A stretch of DNA of 64,000 bases, taken from positions 248,001-312,000 of the forward strand of contig NW_026252096.1 of assembly GCF_025399195.1 (NCBI RefSeq). The letters are read 5' to 3'. Below the pieces are notes generated by a model, which was given only the letters and a program-made list of their open reading frames with translations, did no database searches and was not told where the DNA came from. This stretch comes from Umbelopsis ramanniana AG. Lineage: Eukaryota > Mucoromycota > Umbelopsidomycetes > Umbelopsidales > Umbelopsidaceae. This document shows, piece by piece, positions 35,435 to 47,842 of this stretch; the stretch's first letter is position 1; each line of letters begins with the position of its first letter. The position numbers and the translations under genes were made by a program.

Positions 35435-38095
35435 TTACAGCCTTGCCAACATCGAGAGCATGCAACATAACAGGGCCTGCTTCTTGGCTTCTGAAGCCAA
35501 TACGTTCATGTGACATTTTTCTTCTGATCTTAACGAGATTCCAGTTGTATTCCAATCTTGTAAGGTGATGCTCTGTGGGTCGTAGCATACCTTCTTCAAA
35601 TACTTCTTCATTTGCGGACTAATTAGTCGGGCAATATCAGAGTAGTCGTAATCCTCCTTTTTAACACCATAGAGCTTGAGGCAGTAAAACCATATAGCTC
35701 GTCTCAGTGGGGACGTGTCCAGCATAGTGTCTTCTTGTTGATTAAATATGCTTCATATTATTATAAAATAAAAATAATAATAAAAACAAAGGTGGGTAAA
35801 GGTTATTTACCATGGATGAATAAAGTAACCTCTCACATTGTTTCATTTATAGTTCACCTACCTCCAATCAGTAATGCTAAGTGCTTCGTGAAACTCTGCA
35901 TCAATGTACTCGCCAACTGAAGGTAAATAATGATTTACAAGATCGCAGGCTTCAGTTTCCCATGAAAAGTCTCCAAGGTTGAGCTCTTCGTCAATTTTGA
36001 CATCAAATTCTCGTCTTTCAATTGCATCACTTGCTGAAGTATGATCCACAAACCGATCCAAATTTTCGTATACTGCATTTACATATATATTGATACTACT
36101 TGAAAGTTTGGTTTGGAAGTTGGATGAGTCCTCAGACTGACGACGTATGGGGTGCAGTTTGGTCGGTGAGCCATCTGGATCCCTGCTTGGTGTGGTGCGT
36201 AAGCAGTGGGCAGACGAACCGGCTGTTGAGCTCACTTGAGTCGTTTCTTTTAACAAGGAAATAATCATTTTCGTTTGATCCTGCATTTCAGACTCGGTGG
36301 GTCCATTCACGCCGTCGTCTTCAATGTCTGCCTTGGCGGATCTCATGGGTGTAAATTTGAGTCCAAGCCCAATGTTACCTGATGGGCCGTCTTCTTGCAT
36401 AACAATGGTAGGTGAAGGATGTGAATCTAATTCTTCACACCATCCCGTTGCAGCAGACGCTGCATGAATGGCTTCGTCTTCCTCTTTGACTGGATTGACT
36501 AATTGTGTTTGAAACGTTCCTAGCTCTTGCTCTATGCCAGGTTGTATTTTACCGCCGATGGTGAATCCTCCAGTCATGTCGGGTTCGTTGGCTATCCCGC
36601 AAGAGCCTATAAAGCTGCTCAAGCTTAATATGGTGGCGAAAATGGTTGTGGCATGTACCAACTCGCTATGCGTCCAAGTGTCTGATACAGGCGTTCCTAC
36701 CGAGTTATGTCGCATTAATTGAGTCATGTCCTCTTCCTCGAGCTTCCACGGTTGTCTTGAAACCTTTAGAAGCAATCGTGATATTGTTCGTAATTTAAAT
36801 GGGACATGTTTCAGTCCCTTCAACCAATTTTTGTCTCCACCGTGATGGATAAATTCGTGTGTTAAGACTTGCACTATATACTGGCATCGATGCTCGGCAG
36901 CAGCCTATATATACAGTATAGGAATGTGAGGTTTACGTATGATTGTTAACTACTACGGAATGCTTTGGCAAAGATACATACCATAATGCCTAAATAATAT
37001 CGCCATGGAGGATGAAGTGGACCAATAGAGCGCTTGAGGACGACCGAGATACTAACATGAAACGCCTCATAAAAAGTTGGAAAATAAGCCAACACACGGC
37101 ACAAGTTACTGATTCGTCCAGTGGTGAGGTACATTTGAGCCATAATCTGCCAAACATATTCATCGACCGGCTGACCAATCACGTCTTCATCTGGAGTCGC
37201 ATAAACTTGCAAGTGAAACCAATGATCGCCATGTCCAGTTGACTGGTACGTTATGTCATCACTATGACTTTCCCTCGGTCCCGTGATGACTGAAGAAAGT
37301 GAGGGTGAAAGAGGGGATAATTTTGTGGACATAGTCATGGGAGCTTGACTATGGAACGACGTAATATCGGTTTCGGTGATGAAAAAAGATGGCGAAGGGT
37401 GTAACAACATGGGGGTAACAATGCCACTGGTCTTTTGGATAGGGTAGTATAGTTAGTTTAGTAAGTCATATAATGTGAAATGGCCTGGCTTGCTTGATCG
37501 TCCCCGAAAAGTCACAATGCTTGACCCGCAGCTTACCTGCAACTGGCTAAGGAAGGTAGTGCATCTTCGTCGCACATCACTGTACGGACAAGTTGTTGCT
37601 AGTCTCAGCAGCGTTAATAAATATAAATGCAGTTGTTCAGCCGCGCCTTCAGCCTCCAGGGAGTGATCGACAGTCGGTATAGCAGTATTTGGATCGTCCT
37701 CAGCCGTTTCCGGAGAGCCAGAAATTTTCATATTCTCGAGATCCATGTTTTGAAGTGCAACAGGGCTCAAAGATGAATTCTGGGATGTAATGGCGTATGA
37801 GTGAACCAATCGAAAGATCTTTTGAAGAGTGGCCTGCCTTGTCTTTTGATTGTCGCTCTGTAATAGATTGAAGAGCGCTATTCTCAACCTGGAAGCCTGC
37901 AATCGACTGGTCTGATAATCGAGTATTTCTGTTAAAGTATGAATGAGGATGAGTACATTGTGCACGGACAGCAAATAGCGGAGTCATTGTGTCGACTCAT
38001 TCGGATTCCAAAGCAATGGCAGGAATGTCAGGCTAACCTTCGTCTGATTCGTCCATTGCTGGCACACGAGTGTTATCTCGGACGCTTGTAACCAT
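35435..38095 (-). CDS. Sestrin (PA26-type stress regulator)
   Basis: Exons 38095-38038, 37928-37537, 37431-36982 and 36904-35862 are in phase. A final exon (about 35733-35435) encodes the sestrin C-terminus, but its junction with 35862 is off by one phase. The total is about 745 aa, longer than animal sestrins (about 480-550) because of Ser/Thr-rich insertions. Sestrin landmarks: SIGPLHPPWRYYLGIMAAAEHRCQY (alkylhydroperoxidase-like helix with Cys-x-Tyr), HEFIHHGGDKNWLKGL, SELVHATTIF, IGSCGI, LRRAIWFYCLKLYG, KEDYDYSDIARL, and a final CHMNVLASEAKKQALLCCML. The peroxidase relay His that follows Cys-x-Tyr in animals appears to be Leu. Animal sestrins sense leucine and stress and restrain TORC1 through GATOR2; the fungal role is unknown. 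The family call is firm; the 3' exon junction is not. Confidence 0.85.
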
Positions 38096-38321
38096 GGAAG
38101 AAATACCAGAAGGCGAAAACTAGCCTAGAACGCTGGTAAGGAATCTTGAAAAAAGTGAAATAAGTGTAGAACAAAAAAGTGCGCAGAGGAGTTTCTATTT
38201 GGTGTGTTCGGGGCAAATGTTGTTATATGGCGATTGCATGACTGCTGGGCATTACGAAATTGGGGTCCACCATTTCCCTATGATATCTCATTTGTTTGCA
38301 TTTTTTATTTTCCACCTTCAA

Positions 38322-40132
38322 TTACATAACACTACCAAAAACGCGATTATGTCTGCAAATGCTTGGGCCATACTCATCATACTCGGCCTTGGTATGACAG
38401 TAGCTGTTGAAATCAGGCTGGGAAAAAATAACCACGAAAAAATATGAGACATGATGTGATTTACCAGAGACCCAGTAGAAATCTACTTACCGTTGAGGCC
38501 AATAAACTACCACCAAACCAGACCGCGTGCCGCTGTTTCTTGTGTGAAATAACACTCACATCGATGGGCTTAGCTTTCATGGCACCACCGCTCAAATCCT
38601 CGCTCATCTTGACTCGCAGGTCAACAGTTCGTTTGATGTCACGTTGCAAACGCTTGTCGAAATCTTTATACATGGTGGAGCCACCAGAGAGCACAATGTT
38701 CTAAACAGAAGTTGTTAGTCCATTGCATGATTGAATACCAAAAAAAGGTAAAAACAAAAAAACAAAAATGCAATTACCTTGTACAATCCTCTGCGTGTGT
38801 CAATAGGGCTGCTTTGGATCACATTGTCAACAACCTCTGGAAGAGGAGTTAAAAAGTCAGAGCTTGCAATTTCTGGGTTGAAAAAGATCTCGGGAGCCAA
38901 AAAGCGCTCGAATCCGACATCTACACTGTAAGGCTGCATATGGAATTAATTCACCACCATCCGAAATGAATTGAGCATACTATGGTACATCATAAAACCA
39001 ACCTTGCCAGTAACAGTGTGAATGCCGTCGTACTTCTTGAAGTACTTATCAGGCTCTTGTTCGTATTTTTTGAACTCTTTGACGATATCTGGGCACACGT
39101 ATGAGTATTGTTCTTTGATAGTTTCCGCAACATACAATGAATCTTCGGGGGGGATGCTAGTTTCACCACGCTCACGCAAAAGCTGTTGAACGAACTTTGA
39201 GATATCTCTTCCTGCGATAGGAATGCTCTTAATAGAGCTACCAATGACATAACCCTCAGCCTGTGCAAATAATACAGTGCGTATTAGCTTCACAGTTTTT
39301 GCTCGATAGATATCATGTAATTGCGGTCAATTTACCACAGGAATGACGTGCGTAACACCAGCACCGGAATCGATGACAGTTCCGGTCAAAGTCTGTTCAT
39401 TGACCTTGTTCGATGTCCACGAAGCAGCAAGTGCTAACACAGCTTGAACGGCAATGTAGAGGCCATTAACATTAAAAGTCTCAAACATGATTTCAGCAGT
39501 CATTTCACGGTTTTCAGGAGGGTTGAGTGGTGGTTCGGTCTACAGCAGAGCATGTTAATATAATTCATCCAACACCATTACGTGTCCATCTGATATATAT
39601 AACTCACAAGCATAAAGGCATGATCTTCAGGCTCGCATCTGAGGTACTTGAAAATGGATTGTTCCCAGAAACGCTCCATATGATCCCAGTTTTCGATTTG
39701 GCCATGACGAATAGGATTATGCACAGCCATAGTTTTAGAGTTAGCAAGTGCTTCATCACCGATATAAAAATCCAAGTCTTCTATGCCTCGCTTTGATGCC
39801 AAGTTGCCGCTAAGATATGACGGTTTGGAAGCTACGGATGGAGCTCCTGATGCTGATGGGCTCTCATGAGTAGAGATGGCAGTCGGGAATACGAAAGAAG
39901 GCTCATTGTTGCCACTGAAACCTAGCTTGGTATAGCTTGAATAGAAAATGTGTTAAGATGTGAGTTCGAAATGGCTAACGGAGACGCGAAATAACGGGCT
40001 ATTCGAGATATGACGAACAAACTGGCGTAGGCTTTGTGCCATTGCACGCCAAGATGTACGCTTCATAGCAAGGATAGGAGTCACAACTCACCCAGTGCCA
40101 TTGTCCATAACAACCACGGGAAGGTTCGTCAT
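38322..40132 (-). CDS. ARP3: Actin-related protein 3 (Arp2/3 complex)
   Basis: Seven exons (40132-40092, 39935-39608, 39539-39336, 39260-39003, 38933-38778, 38700-38491, 38417-38322) give 430 aa, the normal Arp3 length. Actin-fold motifs are present: [15 protein letters not shown] (phosphate 1 loop), [14 protein letters not shown] (phosphate 2), and [14 protein letters not shown] (adenosine motif). Arp3-specific segments include [17 protein letters not shown] and the C-terminal [19 protein letters not shown]. It nucleates branched actin at endocytic sites. Introns lie at phase-0 positions except the first. An in-frame stop follows the conserved tail by four residues. Confidence 0.97.
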
Positions 40133-40532
40133 TTTGTCGTTAAGTAATGTTTGATAGTTCCCTTGAAGCAGAAGTCCAACTCAAACTTGACTGACCTTTA
40201 AAATCACCGTCGTCATTGGGTTGCACCAAACTGGGTGCGCAAGCTGGAGGTCGCCTTAAGCCACTAGAAAAATCACATGACCAAATCTTGGCGAGTCGCT
40301 GCGCTACTGATCATTCACCATGCCATTCTTTCAAGCTCACTCATATTGCAAAACATTCATTCTCTCCAAATACATTTCAAAAGAATTAGTAGACAAAAAA
40401 AGGAACCAATATGAGATACTGAATGTACAGGAATATCGATTTATTCATTTGATACGGTGGATGCAATATTGTTTGAAATTGACTAATGCTATTGATCAAC
40501 CTATTATGGTCGAAGCAGTGGGAAAAATCCGA
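40133..40532. promoter_or_regulatory. Arp3 promoter / aldolase 3' flank
   Basis: 400 bp lies between two minus-strand genes and should contain the Arp3 promoter (next to 40133) and the aldolase poly(A) region. A plus-strand frame overlapping 40320-40775 runs antisense into the aldolase and is not a gene. Confidence 0.45.
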
Positions 40533-41773
40533 TTAAAGTCTGTTGACGTTTCCGAGATCCTTGCATGCTTCTTGTACACGAGTGATCATGGTCTTTTCAC
40601 CCTCACGAACGAAGACACGAGGATCATAGTACTTCTTGTTAGGCTTGTTGGCACCTTCGGGGTTGCCAACTTGTGCCTTCAAATAGTCCTTCTTGGCTTC
40701 CATGTAGTTTCGGAATCCAACAAGATAAGCCCATTGAGTGTCAGTATCAACATTCATCTTGACAACACCGAATGACACGGCAGTGGCAATTTCTTGGTGA
40801 GTAGAACCAGAACCTCCGTGGAAGACGAAGTAGACGGGCTTATCGTCCTTAGTGCTGAGTTGCTGTTGGACATACTTTTGGTGCTTTCCAAGCAATTCAG
40901 GATGAAGCTTGACATTACCAGGTGAGTAGACGCCATGGACATTGCCGAATGCAGCAGCAATAGAGAACAAATCAGTGACTTCGGAGAATGCCTTGTAGAT
41001 GTCCCAGATATCTTCTGGCTGAGTGTACAGAGAAGCGTTGTCTACATTTTCATTGTTAACACCATCTTCTTCGCCTCCAGTGATACCGATCTCCATTTCC
41101 AATAAGCACTTCATGGGGGCCATGCGCTTCAAGTACTTTAAGCAGATTTCGATGTTCTCTTCCTTGGGCTCCTCAGACAAATCCAACATGTGAGATGAGA
41201 AAAGTGGTTCACCATGAGCCTTGAAGTATTCCTCATCTGCGGCAATCATACCTATATATATCGAATCGGTCCACCTTGTTAGCTTACTGATATGGTATGT
41301 AAGACCACGTTATACTTAAATGGCTTCATCTTACCATCGAACCATGGGATAAGCTTCTTGGCACAATGATCAGAATGGATCAAGACTGGGATTCCATAAG
41401 CTGCAGCAACTTGACGGACGTACTGAAAATGCGAAACAAACAGTGTCAAAAGCCGTGTTACAAGTTTGAGATAAAAAAAAATTGATGTCACGAAAGTACG
41501 TACGTGGGCGCCAGCAACAGCACCAAGGATAGAAGCCTTTTGACCATCATTGCTCAAGCCCTTTCCAGCATAGTAGGCGGATCCACCATTTGAGAACTGA
41601 ATAATGATGGGAGATTTGATATCACGAGCAGCCTCTAACGCGGCGTTGACGGTACTGGTGGAAGTACAATTGATAGCGGGGATAGCAAAACCGTGCTCTT
41701 GTGCATAATCAAAGACCTTGCGAACATTGTCACCGGTAATGACACCAGCTGGAACGATATCTAGAAGACCCAT
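40533..41773 (-). CDS. FBA1: Fructose-bisphosphate aldolase, class II
   Basis: Three exons (41773-41504, 41422-41335, 41251-40533) give 358 aa, the standard class II-A length. The zinc site is visible: VLIHSDHCAKK (first His and the catalytic Asp), LLEMEIGITGGEEDG, AFGNVHGVY and YFVFHGGSGSTHQE. KMNVDTDTQWAY binds the substrate phosphate. The enzyme splits fructose-1,6-bisphosphate into DHAP and glyceraldehyde-3-phosphate in cytosolic glycolysis and gluconeogenesis. It is a metal-dependent form unrelated to the animal class I enzyme, as expected in fungi. High expression is likely. The start MGLLDIVPAGV is the usual fungal N-terminus. Confidence 0.97.
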
Positions 41774-42438
41774 ATTGTGTAAAGTAAATGTAAAGTAAAG
41801 TAAAAGAACTCTGACCGGGGGGTTGTTCACCCTGAATCAAGGTATTTAATCCAAAGGAAAATTTTGCTAATCATGCAAATCGAATGACTGTGTTTCAGCT
41901 CACGTTTTTTCCAAAATCATCCCACGATTCATAAACAAAAAGTCCATCCAAACATGCCACTATATTCTATAAAGCTGGTGTTTCTCTTTCATTTATCTAT
42001 GGACGGCAGTAAGCTGTCTACCTGTTTGTCAAAGCTTATCGGAGTAGAGGTTGCTTTCAGTTGAAGCGGCACAACGAGGTGGTAATAGGAAATTAACATG
42101 GGTCTTACTGCGATATCAAGCGCGTCTCTAAAACCGACGCCAAACGATCCGCGGTGGGATGGGGGCTGCAACACCCCCTCCCCATCGATAAAATCCGTCA
42201 CCATCGACATCTTGAACGTAAACCGGTAGTCGACGTCGCATCAGACAAATTATTACATCTACTATTATCAAACATACGTTGAAATATTTGAAAAAAAAAA
42301 AAAAGTATGAAACCAAGAATGAGCATTTGAGCAGCGCGAATAATATGACGGCATTTTTTTATTTTTTATCGTCGCTGAACCACTTTGCGGCAAAGCACAT
42401 ATCTACCACACGCTTTTCATTTTCTCAAGGCTGGTTGC
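41774..42438. promoter_or_regulatory. Aldolase promoter / M3 peptidase 3' flank
   Basis: 665 bp lies between two minus-strand genes. It contains the aldolase promoter side (41774 onward) and an A-run of about 17 at 42288-42304. Short minus frames at 41989-42316 show no family similarity. Confidence 0.45.
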
Positions 42439-45400
42439 CTATTGGGCGCTCATGAGCTCCTTCATGAAGGCATCAGACGAAGGTTCGCGTTCCAGGAAAT
42501 CTCTAAGTAGATCCATGCCATCGCTACCAAAGGTGAAAAGAAATTATGTCAACTTGAACACTATCTATAGCTGATCAGGCGGAGGTACTTACCGGCTGCC
42601 ACCACGAGATAAAATTTTATGACGGTATGCCAATCCGTTGTCTCTGGACAAGGTGTTATTGTTGAACTTGGTGTAAAACATATCAGTCGAGAACACCTTG
42701 CTCCATACTGTTAGAAAAATTGTTAGCCGTCAGAAGCTGGTTGTCGCGTTGGGATCTGAAAAAGAATGCCCCTGTTCCACTTACGATAACCATAGTATCC
42801 TATACAATGAAACACAGCAAGTTAAAAAATTATTCTAGGTGTAATACCAATTAGCCAATTGCTGATACATACCTGCATCGTATCCTCCCATAATATGACT
42901 TGCAACACAAAAAGCATATCAGAATACGTTTTCTAACCATGATGTTGCTTGACGCTATTACTTACCCAAATGCAGCTTGGCCATAAGTTCCCTATAAAGT
43001 TGAAGTGCATGTTAAGCAAAAAATGTATTGGGAGGCGGTTGAAAAAGCCGGTCGATGGCAAAATTTTCATACCTCTGGTGAGTTGATCAACGAGACCTTC
43101 TTACGAAGAGAATGCCAAAGAACAGAAGTATCCAATTTTTCGTCTATAGAACATCAAAGTCAATGCATGTCCAAGAAAAGCATTTTGTTTCTTTCTTCAA
43201 TTCGAATAAGTACCATCAGAAGTGTGAAGTGTCATATCGTAGATACCGAAGAATAGTTGACGCAAGTTGAACATAGCACCATTCACATTTTTTGCCTTTA
43301 CGATGCGGTCAATGACTTCATCGGGGATAGGTTCACCGGTTTGATAATGAGACGAGAGATATTTCAAGCTTTCAGAGTCAAAGCACCAGTTTTCCAACAT
43401 CTTTCGAGATCAGGTCAGTAAGAGATCACAAATCACACCATGAAACCCTTACTATTCCTCGCGTACCTGTGATGGGGCTTCAACAAAGTCGCGTTCGACA
43501 GCTGTACCGTTGAAACGTGTGTGCTTTGTTCTACTACAGATGTGATGCATGACGTGACCCTATAGCAAAAGAATCAGCAACCAATACCCTTTTCTACACA
43601 GTATATTCCCGCCTTACCAATTCGTGAAACAAAGTGACAACTTCGTCATGCTTCAGAAGTGAAGGCTTATCAGCAGTGGGCTTGGTAAAGTTGGCTACCA
43701 TTGCTGCGGAAGGTGCAACGCGTTCACCACTTTCCTTCAAGTACGAAGGTTGAAGAGGGAAGCAGGCAGCGTGGGAGTCTAAAATAGCATAAGTGTTGCT
43801 ATACAACTATTCTCCTTGTTTGAACTGGTTTTACTCACATTTGTTTTCTCTTGGGTGAAGGTCAAGGTACATGTAGCCAGAGAATTCTTGGGTATCGGTA
43901 TCATCCCAGCATTCGTAGAGCTGAACATCAGGGTGCCATACAACGGCCTTATCAGCAGGTACCTTTACAAATCTCAATCCAAGCACCTTGGAGTAAATTT
44001 CCAGCATTCCTGCAATTGCAACTGGTTAAAAGAAGCACACCATCTATTTTTGCATTTGGTTTGAAACTAACTGTCGACAGTGTTGCTCAATGGGAAGTAT
44101 TGTTTGATAACTTGCTGGTCAACTTGGTATTCTTCCTCCAAGAGTATACGCAAATAGTAAGCAGTGTCCCATCCATTGATGTTGCCATCAAATTCCTCTC
44201 CTCGTGATTCCTTCTCCTTCTATCTCCACCAAAAGATGATGTGAGTGAGTTGACATGATCATATTTTCATGGCCGGATGTCACTTACGCGTTTGATGTTC
44301 TTGAGTCGTTCCAATTCCTTTTCACCCATGGGTTCCAATCTGTTCACAAGATCGCTCAGGAACTATAAAGCATGCCATGTCAGACAGGTTTCACGTTCGC
44401 TCTTTGCTTTACAATATGTATACGTACTGATTGAACTTTCTCTACTGACTTGGCCATCTTGACCTCCAATATAAAAGCGGCGTGTGATGGGTAGCCAAGA
44501 AGCTTAACGCACCAGTATTAGTCAAATGGGGCAAGTTTGAACTCATGCAGTGTAAGGCTAACGACGAGTATCACAAACCTTGGCAGCTTGGCGACGGAGC
44601 TTAACGGCCTCTTCAAGAATTGCAATGTTCTCCTTATTACGAGATTCGTAAGCGATGTAGTGAATTTTTCGGGTATTTTCATTCTTGCAGTTTTTCAAGA
44701 CGGGAAGAACATCAGGATATCTACACGGATTCCGGTATGAACAACATTTCGCCTTTGATGCACATTGATCACATCTTTCGCTGAAGCTTACCTCATAGTC
44801 AAAATATACTTTTGAACACCATCGACTTCCCCTGTCTTCAATCCACCTTTAGCGATGGTTAGCTGCAATTCAATTCGACAATCTACTTTCACATTAAAGC
44901 TACTTACTCAAAAAGTCATCGTCCATATTTTCGAGTTCATCCTAGTCATCAATGGGACCATCAACACCACATCAAGAGATTTCGTGCATGACCTTTTACA
45001 CATTATCTCTTACCTTAGTAAAGCTAACGGCTATAGAGGTTGTTAGTATATCTATAAAAAGAATAACACATATAGTTCTACAAAGGATACTAACTGCTGC
45101 TCTCCTCGTTCAAGTTCTTGCTGAAATCGATACCCAACTCACTGAGCTTTTTGCGGATTTCCTTAAGTTCGTTACGCTTGCTTTCCTCCAACGCGAGACC
45201 ACTTCGACGGAAATCAAGTTCGGTCTTAGTCAAAAGTCTTGCATCCTCAGGTTCCAAAGTAGCCAAGTCTGTCTTGTTGAAGACGTTGAGTACGGCTTGA
45301 TACAAGTCAACGCGCATGCCTTGCTCGATACCGAACGCATCGTATGCCTTGTCAGCCTCCAATGATGCATCCCTAACATCCTTTTCTGGGGAAAAATAGC

Positions 45401-45617
45401 TAAGGTTTGTAGCCAAATGAGCTTCACCAGCAACAGCATTGTCCACCTTGCTCATAGGGAGAATCACAGTTTCAAAGGTCTGCTGTTCAGGAGCAAGGCT
45501 AGCAACCTTGTTATTGACCTCCAGCTCTTGGGCCATGATGTCATCGATCGACTTCTTAAGTTCAGTCGCAGTGATTGCGAAATTGAGTGTTGGTTGCGGG
45601 GCAGTTGTGGTGGTCAT
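42439..45617 (-). CDS. PRD1: M3 metallopeptidase, saccharolysin/thimet oligopeptidase
   Basis: About 18 exons can be traced in phase from [14 protein letters not shown] (45617) to KELMSAQ (stop 42439), roughly 700 aa. The zinc site HExxH lies in [17 protein letters not shown] and is split by an intron between HEL and GH; the third ligand Glu is in QMLENWCFD. Other M3 landmarks are [38 protein letters not shown] and [16 protein letters not shown]. The last contains the Gly/Tyr substrate-binding loop encoded partly by a 15-nt exon (42785-42799) and a 26-nt exon. There is no presequence, so it is cytosolic. It cleaves short peptides released by the proteasome and other proteases. Plus-strand frames through this region are antisense by-products. 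Confidence 0.94.
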
Positions 45618-45966
45618 GGTTCAGTTGGTAACGTGTGAAGAGCTGCGAGGGGTATACGCGCAAGTCGCTTTATACCTTGTATTCGAACTCCGGTACCAAG
45701 TCACCAATGTCTCACAGCAACGAGAGATGAGAAATTCAGTTAACAGCGAAGGTAAAAAGGCTCCTATTTGGATGAATTAATATTATTTGATATCTTTATT
45801 ACTGTGTTAACGTTAGGTACCCTACATAACATTTTATTGCAGTAAATGTGTGTGTAGCCCGATTGACCGGCCAGACAGTAAGAAATCAATTTCCTTTTAC
45901 AGGTTGAAGTTTCCATATCCACACCCAGAGACTCTTGTGCATCTCTAATCCACGCAGAAATCTCAG
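45618..45966. promoter_or_regulatory. M3 peptidase promoter region
   Basis: 349 bp lies upstream of the M3 peptidase start. A minus-strand open frame at 45764-46024 overlaps the end of the next small gene in another frame; its sequence (RYAVAEISAWIRDAQESLGV) is protein-like, but no consistent splice joins it to that gene. Nothing else was recognised. Confidence 0.4.
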
Positions 45967-46383
45967 CTACGGCATACCTGTGGAGCAGAAGCCTAAAGAC
46001 ATTGTACACAGCATAAGCTGACACTCAAATTTATGACCATAAATTAGAAGTGGATGATCTGCCAACTGTGCGTACTCTGCAGTTATTAGTTTACCGAAGT
46101 ATGTACACCCACTGACATACAAATTTTTGGGGAAAATGTTGAAGTATAGCAACGACTTTCGTCTTCGCCAGAAAGTAATGCTACGTTCAGCCAATACTGA
46201 GAGGATCTCGCGAATCTGGCAATAATTACCCAAAGCAGATAAAACTGCAATCCACAGAGAACGTTCGGCATTCCATCTTTCGTTATATCTACCATGAAAT
46301 GCCATTGAAAAGGTTTCTTTCCTCTCAGGGACAATCATTTGCTGTGGTTTACTTTGATAGCCTCCAATGGGACCAAAAGACAT
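45967..46383 (-). CDS. Small unknown protein
   Basis: A single open frame of 139 codons runs from MSFGPIGGYQSKPQQM (ATG at 46383) to a stop at 45967. It contains AFHGRYNERWNAERSLWIAV, a Trp/Arg-rich stretch SITFWRRRKSLLYF, and HPLLIYGHKFEC. Composition is mixed, with hydrophobic patches but no clear signal peptide or membrane segment, so it does not look like random sequence. I do not recognise a family. Immediately downstream in another frame a second protein-like stretch continues to 45764, so the true gene may have an unresolved last intron or a frameshift. It sits between ZC3H15 and the M3 peptidase on the same strand. Confidence 0.5.
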   Translation of the reverse strand: MSFGPIGGYQSKPQQMIVPERKETFSMAFHGRYNERWNAERSLWIAVLSALGNYCQIREILSVLAERSITFWRRRKSLLYFNIFPKNLYVSGCTYFGKLITAEYAQLADHPLLIYGHKFECQLMLCTMSLGFCSTGMP

Positions 46384-46466
46384 GAAATTTTGGCTGTAGC
46401 ATACTTGATTATTTTTTAAAAAAAAAAAAGGGGAGGGGGACTTCTTTATTAACATAACGTCTACAT

Positions 46467-47842
46467 TCAGTTAGCAGAAGTTCCCGCTTGTTCCGGTTCG
46501 TCATTTTCTGCGTTAGCACCATCATCATTGACTGATACTCCTGCCATTCCATTTTCCAACTCTCGTCGTTCATTAGCTTCACGGTCTCTTTCCTTTTCAG
46601 CTTCTTCACGATCGTATGCAGACAAGTCGAAGTAGTCGTCTTCCTCTTCTGAGTCTTCTGCCCAGTCGGGATTGAACTCGAAAAGATCTCTTCCAGACAT
46701 GCCTTGCGATTTGCCGGCTTGGAATTGCTTCTCCTTAAGCTTACGTTTGACGGCCATTTCAGCATCCTTCTTATCCATACGATGCTTCTTCCATTCAGTG
46801 AATGAATCTAGAGTTACTGGCGTCAAGTTGGAACCGAGGTTATGTCGCTGCAAAAGGTTTATGATGAGTATGCTGGTACAGATCAGACAAGCGTTTAAGG
46901 CGTCAGGTTGATACAAACCTCAGTTTCCAAGAATTGTTCTAATGTGATTTCTTCCTTCTTCTCTGTCTTGTCCTTCTTGGACTTGAGAATGAAGCCTGGA
47001 GGCAGTGCGTGTACATATTTGCAGTTTTTACCTATGGTGAAAAGCGTGCAATTTATCTTAGCAGGTCGCCTTTGCGAAACATAAAGCAGCCAATGAAATC
47101 ATAACGATCACTTACCTCCGTTAGGGCACTCCCAGAACCAACCATACTTATTATCTTCAATAGCTTCCAAGAAATATTTGCATACAATATCAGTTGTTGT
47201 CTTGGGGTTACCAGCCTTGCTAAGAACAACCTCTTCCAGCTTCTTTTGATCCCATTTGTCCATGGTATCTAATAAATGATTTACATGAAAAGTTGAGTCT
47301 CATGTTTTTAGGAACACTGAGTCGTTTTAAACCTCAAAGATCAACATACCTTCTTCTTTCTCCTTTCGAGAATCGGTATACAGATCTTTCTTTTGATCCT
47401 TTCGTGTGACATTAAGATCATGGGAGAACTTGCACTTATGGCCTTTCTCACAATGTCCAGCCTTAAAAAATTCGCACAATACGGTCTTTGGATCAGTGCC
47501 GAATGGTACCTTTTGAGGAGCTTGAACCGGCTTGAACAATTCAAGAAGTTCTTGCTTCTTCTTGAGTTCTGCAGCCTTTTTAGCCTCCTGTGCATCCTTC
47601 AATTGCTGCTTTTCGGTCTAGATCAGAGAAATGTTCGGTGAGTACATCTTCAAAGAGTTGACGATGCTGTTCTGATTTATACATACAGCTTGTTTGCTCT
47701 TTCCACCGGTGGTAGCCTGCTGCTGGACTTGTTGGACGAATTTTTGAACCTTGGCAGACTTATTCTTGTTCTTCATGCCAAAGGTCTTATCTTCGACAGC
47801 CTTTTTCGTTTTGGCATTATTCTGTTGCTTTTTCGGTGGCAT
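46467..47842 (-). CDS. TMA46: CCCH zinc finger protein ZC3H15/Tma46 (DFRP1)
   Basis: Five exons (47842-47687, 47617-47350, 47268-47116, 47031-46919, 46847-46467) give 356 aa. The N-terminus [22 protein letters not shown] is diagnostic for DRG family-regulatory protein 1. Two CCCH fingers follow, [19 protein letters not shown] near residue 90 and CKYFLEAI...[16 protein letters not shown] near residue 165. The DFRP domain comes next, including [17 protein letters not shown] and [13 protein letters not shown]. The acidic C-terminus contains [16 protein letters not shown]. It stabilises the translational GTPase DRG1/Rbg1 on ribosomes. The family call is firm from the fingers, the order and the N-terminal motif. 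Confidence 0.95.

Noticed and set aside
43816-45780. Many plus-strand frames of 60-137 codons
   Set aside because: They are antisense to the M3 metallopeptidase, whose exons account for the region in phase.
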